A stretch of 64,000 nucleotides of DNA from Fomes fomentarius (Eukaryota; Basidiomycota; Agaricomycetes; Polyporales; Polyporaceae): positions 310,001 to 374,000 of the forward strand of contig JABYQN010000006.1 of assembly GCA_022606135.1 (NCBI GenBank), written 5' to 3'. Below the pieces are notes generated by a model that searched no databases, was not told the DNA's origin, and saw only the letters and a program-made list of their open reading frames with translations. Positions 59,881 to 64,000 of this stretch are shown here, in pieces (the stretch's first letter is position 1; the number at the start of each line of letters is the position of its first letter). The translations under genes and the position numbers were made by a program.

Positions 59881-60375
59881 ACACAGGCCGCCGCAGTGCT
59901 ATCATTACAGTCATCCGGCCCGGCGCTCCGGTCCTTAACGCCGCACCGAGTCATTGTTGGAAAACCAAGAGACGCGTTCGAAAAGCAGCACAGCATATAG
60001 AGAGCACGATAGCAACAATACAAACATGGGCATAATCAAATGCTAAGATTGTCTACAGGAGGGAAAACGAGCTATGCTACACGTGAGCAGGTGGCCTAAC
60101 GAGACAACGAGGCTATGGAAACACAGGGCGCTGACGAGCGGTGGGAGGACTAGGCTGTGGGTTTTTGGCAGATGCAAAGGTAGAGTAATAATGTCAATCG
60201 AGGGCACACGTCCGCCGGCCTATAAGACACCCGAAATCCGAGTGTCAGGCCGACTATTACTAGAGCGCGAGAACGGGCCAGGGTCCGAGAGACGGGAATA
60301 GCGCACGACTAGCGTACGCATATCCGGGAAGCACGAATAAGGTGTCGACTATAGGAGATGGAGTATGTGAGGCGC
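59881..60375. other. Intergenic upstream of the MFS gene
   Basis: The 5' flank of the MFS gene beyond the duplicated segment and the 3' flank of the small secreted-protein gene. Nothing recognised. Confidence 0.5.
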
Positions 60376-60940
60376 TTAGGCAGCGAGGAGGATTCCTGCG
60401 ACGACGGAGCCAACCAGGACCGTCGTGCTGCCCAGGACGCCAATGTGCCCTGCGGCGTTGGTCTGGTCGAGATGCGGTTTCGCGAGGGATGTCTACGAGG
60501 GAGTCAGACTATACTCATGAGAGCATGTGAAGAGATGTACATACGGGAATGGAGGAAACGGCGGCAGTGACTGCAACAGTCTCTGCATCATCAATGCCTG
60601 TTTCGGCTACGGAGGTAGGTTCCGCCGCATCCGACTCAGATTGATGCTCTTCGACGACTGGGGATGTCTCTGTTGCGGCTGGAACGTCCGCACCCAAGGA
60701 TGCAGAAGCGTCCAAAGCAGAGACAGATACCAGATTGGCATCCGCATTTGCGTTCTCAGCGTCGTCGGGGATGACGTCGAGCATGTACCGCGAGAGCGGG
60801 AGGATGAAGGCGCTCACTGAATATCATATCGCATGTCAGATTAGGCTCAATGGCTCAGAAGTGTATAATGTAGACATACCTTGGGCCACGAAGGCAACAG
60901 AGACAAAACCAATGATGAAAACAGCGCGGAAGAGGAACAT
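60376..60940 (-). CDS. Small secreted, probably GPI-anchored protein
   Basis: Three exons, 60940-60880, 60816-60545 and 60492-60376, in phase, 149 residues. The N-terminus is a typical signal peptide (MFLFRAVFIIGFVSVAFVAQ). The middle is low complexity, rich in A, S, T, V, E and D and without cysteines. The C-terminus is a hydrophobic stretch (TTVLVGSVVAGILLAA) directly before the stop, preceded by small residues, as in GPI-attachment signals. It probably sits on the plasma membrane or cell wall. I do not recognise a family. Confidence 0.72.
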
Positions 60941-63900
60941 GACGATAGCGAAGATACAGACGAGCGGGGTAAGATGTGGTGTGGTCGGAAGAGTGAAAGA
61001 ACGTGGGTCCGAGTAGGCAGTAGGGGAGAGGAATAGATACAGAATAGCTTAGGGAGTAGGCAGAGGTGCAACGAACCGCACAAGCCTAAGTAGACAGCGC
61101 AAAGAAAGTTCAGTGGAGCGTTGAATGCGAGCACAAACGCGAACTCCTGTGCTGGCGCGCTGGGTTGACAAGCAGCTACGAAGGCGAAGGGCTGTGGACA
61201 CAGTGGACACTGGTTGCAGTAGCAACGAGTGGCGCTGCGTCGTCCTTATAGACCTCGCATAGTACATACGAATACGCACACGCACCCCTACGTGCGGGCG
61301 GACGGACTCGTGGCAGAGCATACCGTTAGGGGAGTCGTTGTAGTCTGTACGGCAATATGCCAAAGGTACCGGCCGATATTGGAAGACGAGAAGGCTGAGA
61401 GCGCGGGGCAGGGCGGCTTGAGCACTCCCAGCCCGAGAAATACTAAGGCTAGACCATAATCGGACATATGTCAGCTTACGGACAGTCTATCGAGTAAATA
61501 GGAAAGAACCTCAGCCTCGGGGAAAGCTCTCATGCTCCCTTTGTACTCGGCTGGCCGAACGATGGCCCCGGCGGATGCACTGATTAGATAGAGTCGCTGG
61601 TTATGAAGGTCGTTGCCTAATCGGTCGACAACGTATAAGTTAAGCGCCATGCCGATACTGCCGTGACTACAGAATTCCCACACGGTCGTCCCGCCTTCCG
61701 AGTATGGACGCCCAGTTGTTCCCCGATTCGTCCTTAACCTTGTTCGCTCACCTCGACGCTCGCTGCATCTAGAATCGGGCGATTCGCTCGTTGTGTGGGT
61801 ACCGAGACACAGAATATGAGACCTTCTGGACTATGGGTTCCACGATGAGTGCCTTGCGCGGCGAAGCAATGCATGCATCGGCATCATGCAGCATGGACTC
61901 GGAGGAGTGGAAGACTTTCGATGGACCTACCACGGCATTGCCAAAGAGGGTATCCCTTCATGTCGAGAAGCTTACCCGTGACCATGGTAGGTACAGTACA
62001 AGGCATATCTCCGCCATAACAAGCGGCCAAGACTGTGCGTACGCACGATGCATAGCCTGCGCTCCGGCAGAGCGGGTGAGTTGAGATGAACGTTATACTG
62101 CTTGCCTGGTATCTTTTGACCAATGCTTACCATATATTCTAGAGTGTGTGGCGTCTATCATCGGGCTTTCGAATGTGACGATGATACTTGTACTTACTAG
62201 ATACCCACGACTAACACAAGCCGAGTACCCAAGCGAGCGAGACTTACAGCAGTTACGCGCGTGATTTGCGCAGGAAAATACGCCCTCTTCTCAAGTTATG
62301 AGTCCTCCAGATCAGGAGCTTGTGCTAGCTAGAGCCTACAAGTTCTCCATGACGACACTCCCACCGGAAGGTCGAAAGGCGACCACACATTCAGTCACTG
62401 ATTATACCGCTGTATGTCTTCTATGTCGTCTCTGACATCTGTTTCTCTTGGGGCTAAAATCAGTTGCAAATTTTGTGTTCTGGAATATTTGCCTTGGTCC
62501 GGTGTCTGTTCGGCATCAGAGGATCTCCAGCGGCCGGCAGGACCCTTGTTCTCCTTTGGCATCCTAGTACTGTGATTTCAGGTCAACATAATCTTTGTAT
62601 AATGTGCATTGTGCCTCAATCGCATGTGGCGCGTTGTTCGTTGCAGATCACTCGCCCAGGTCTAATGTACTGTGCGGTCGAGCGCTTGCGATCGAGATAA
62701 GCGTCTTACGACTCAGTACTCAGCACGCGGGTGCAGTTAGTGGACTGAGTTTTGTGGGTATTGCGGTGAGTGGTGGGGCTTTCAAACCCAAAATTCACCG
62801 CTGACGTGGACATTTTCCTCTATAGCTATCAGAAGTTCGCGGCAAAGCAGTCAATAAAGGTGCGTCGTTTGCTCGCGGTTGGTCTCCGAGTCTGGAATGA
62901 GCGGTTACGAAACGTCTTTCAGCCTGAATCGGCAGACATGGGATGTGCGCGTTTTCGCGTCATTTGTAAAGGTGCAGGTCTTCTGAGTGTTCGCAAGATT
63001 TGATGTACTGGCGGTTGACTCTTTGTGATCCTGCGCCGCGCCGTAAAGGAGGCATTCCGCGATGATGTCAAGGTCCTGCACGTTCGGCTGGTACCCCTCA
63101 GTTCTTTGCAGTATTGTGCCGATATCATTCCGCCCACTGCGGACGCATGTCGAAACGATCTTGCCGTCCAGCCAAAGGAAGCTCCTAAAAAGATGACACC
63201 GGATGGAGTCCCCCCTATGCTATGGGAGAAACGACCTGGTAGTGTCATGACGAAGGAACCAGTCGGGGCCCTGTCCAGGATATCGACGGAGAAACAGAAG
63301 ATTCGGGCAGGCGGCGATTCGTAGCGATGGAATAGTGAACCTCACCAGGGATCTTCCACGATGCTGTCCTCTCCTTTCCCACCATCACTTAGCCCTCGAA
63401 TCGCGGACGCCATCGAGCCAGTGTTGGGTGACATGAAGTACACCACTCTTCACGCAGGGCGAGGACGATTTCACGCGGAGGTTTGGCATGAATGATGATC
63501 GAAACCTGCACCCACAGCAAAGACACTGTCTCTGTATGAGTATTAGCATCGCCCTTCCTACGTACGCTAGTCGAAGCGAGCAAGCGGGCACCCAGAAGCC
63601 AGTGCCGTGCCCGCTCCTGAGTCCTCACCAGGCTCACACTTCCTCCTACGCCCCCAGGGCGTCGTCCCACAGAAATACACACTGTCCTACTCTACACCGG
63701 TGCCCAACAAAGCCGTCCTAGCTGACGTCGTCTTAGCAATAACTAGGGACCTGGATGTGAAATGTCTTGCAAGATGTCATACATTCGACTCACTTTTTCC
63801 TATCACTAACCGTCGCAGAAGTCCATCCACCTCCGGCCAGAGGGAACATGTCAGCCTTGAACACCACCAGACTCTCGTGACATAGACAATCTTGATCTTC

Positions 63901-64000
63901 ACACCAGTCGTTATAGACGGCGAGGATCGTTCACGCCTCGAGTAACAAACTTTCTTCAGCTTAGTATAGATGCGATGGAGAATGGCTCCGGTCTGTACAG
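60941..64000. other. Gene-poor right end of the window
   Basis: About 3 kb without a supported gene. Short coding-like frames exist: minus strand 61683-61471, plus strand 61791-62084, and plus strand 63025-63324 (VKEAFRDDVKVLHVRLVPL...). Codon pattern and splice signals do not join them into a model and I recognise no family in them. They could be decayed gene fragments or the edge of a gene beyond the window. Confidence 0.4.

Noticed and set aside
1..64000. CRISPR arrays, insertion sequences, full-length retrotransposons
   Set aside because: No regularly spaced short repeats, no long terminal repeats with coding regions, and no transposase or reverse-transcriptase motifs were seen on either strand.

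Overview
This window reads as nuclear DNA of a filamentous basidiomycete, most likely an Agaricomycete. Genes are broken by many short introns of about 45-90 nt with GT-AG ends. The gene content is typical of mushrooms: a FunK1-type kinase, a DUF6534 membrane protein, a B-group P450, an APH-like kinase and a GH85 glycosidase. There is one tRNA-Arg gene with a short intron. Nothing bacterial or viral was seen. All exon models were built by hand from splice signals and reading frame.

Layout. 0-2.1 kb: the 3' part of a fungal-type protein kinase gene that runs off the left edge. 2.9-8.4 kb (minus): a large multi-exon gene whose layout resembles meiotic chromosome-axis core proteins (Red1/SYCP2 type). 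It is head to head with RNA14 (8.6-12.2 kb), an mRNA 3'-end processing factor. 12.4-15.0 kb: a GH85 endo-beta-N-acetylglucosaminidase. 15.4-16.5 kb (minus): a decayed serine carboxypeptidase. 18.1-19.8 kb: an acidic protein of unknown function.

20.6-39.0 kb is the most unusual region. It is a same-strand array of seven recognisable members, plus one probable decayed relative, of a protein family I do not recognise. Family proteins have a low-complexity N-terminal part and a C-terminal module with a W-x(n)-G-x2-(I/L)P-x-M lead-in followed by two putative zinc fingers (C-x4-C...H-x4/5-H and C-x2/4-C...H...C/H). Nearly all their introns are in phase 2, and most members have a TATA element about 70-145 nt upstream of the start. 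Members A, B, C and D look intact, E is truncated, F is frameshifted, and G is a pseudogene.

39.7-48.8 kb: a small hypothetical gene, a DUF6534 protein, an APH-like kinase, a P450 and an SDR oxidoreductase. 49.2 kb: tRNA-Arg(TCT).

49.56-59.88 kb is a large imperfect inverted duplication around a 203-nt spacer. Each arm carries a zinc-module gene converging on an MFS transporter gene. The innermost ~1.1 kb looks identical between arms, and similarity falls outward. Decay is reciprocal: the left arm keeps an intact zinc-module gene and a deleted MFS copy, while the right arm keeps an intact MFS gene and a frameshifted zinc-module copy. 60.4-60.9 kb: a small secreted, probably GPI-anchored protein. 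60.9-64 kb has no gene I can support.
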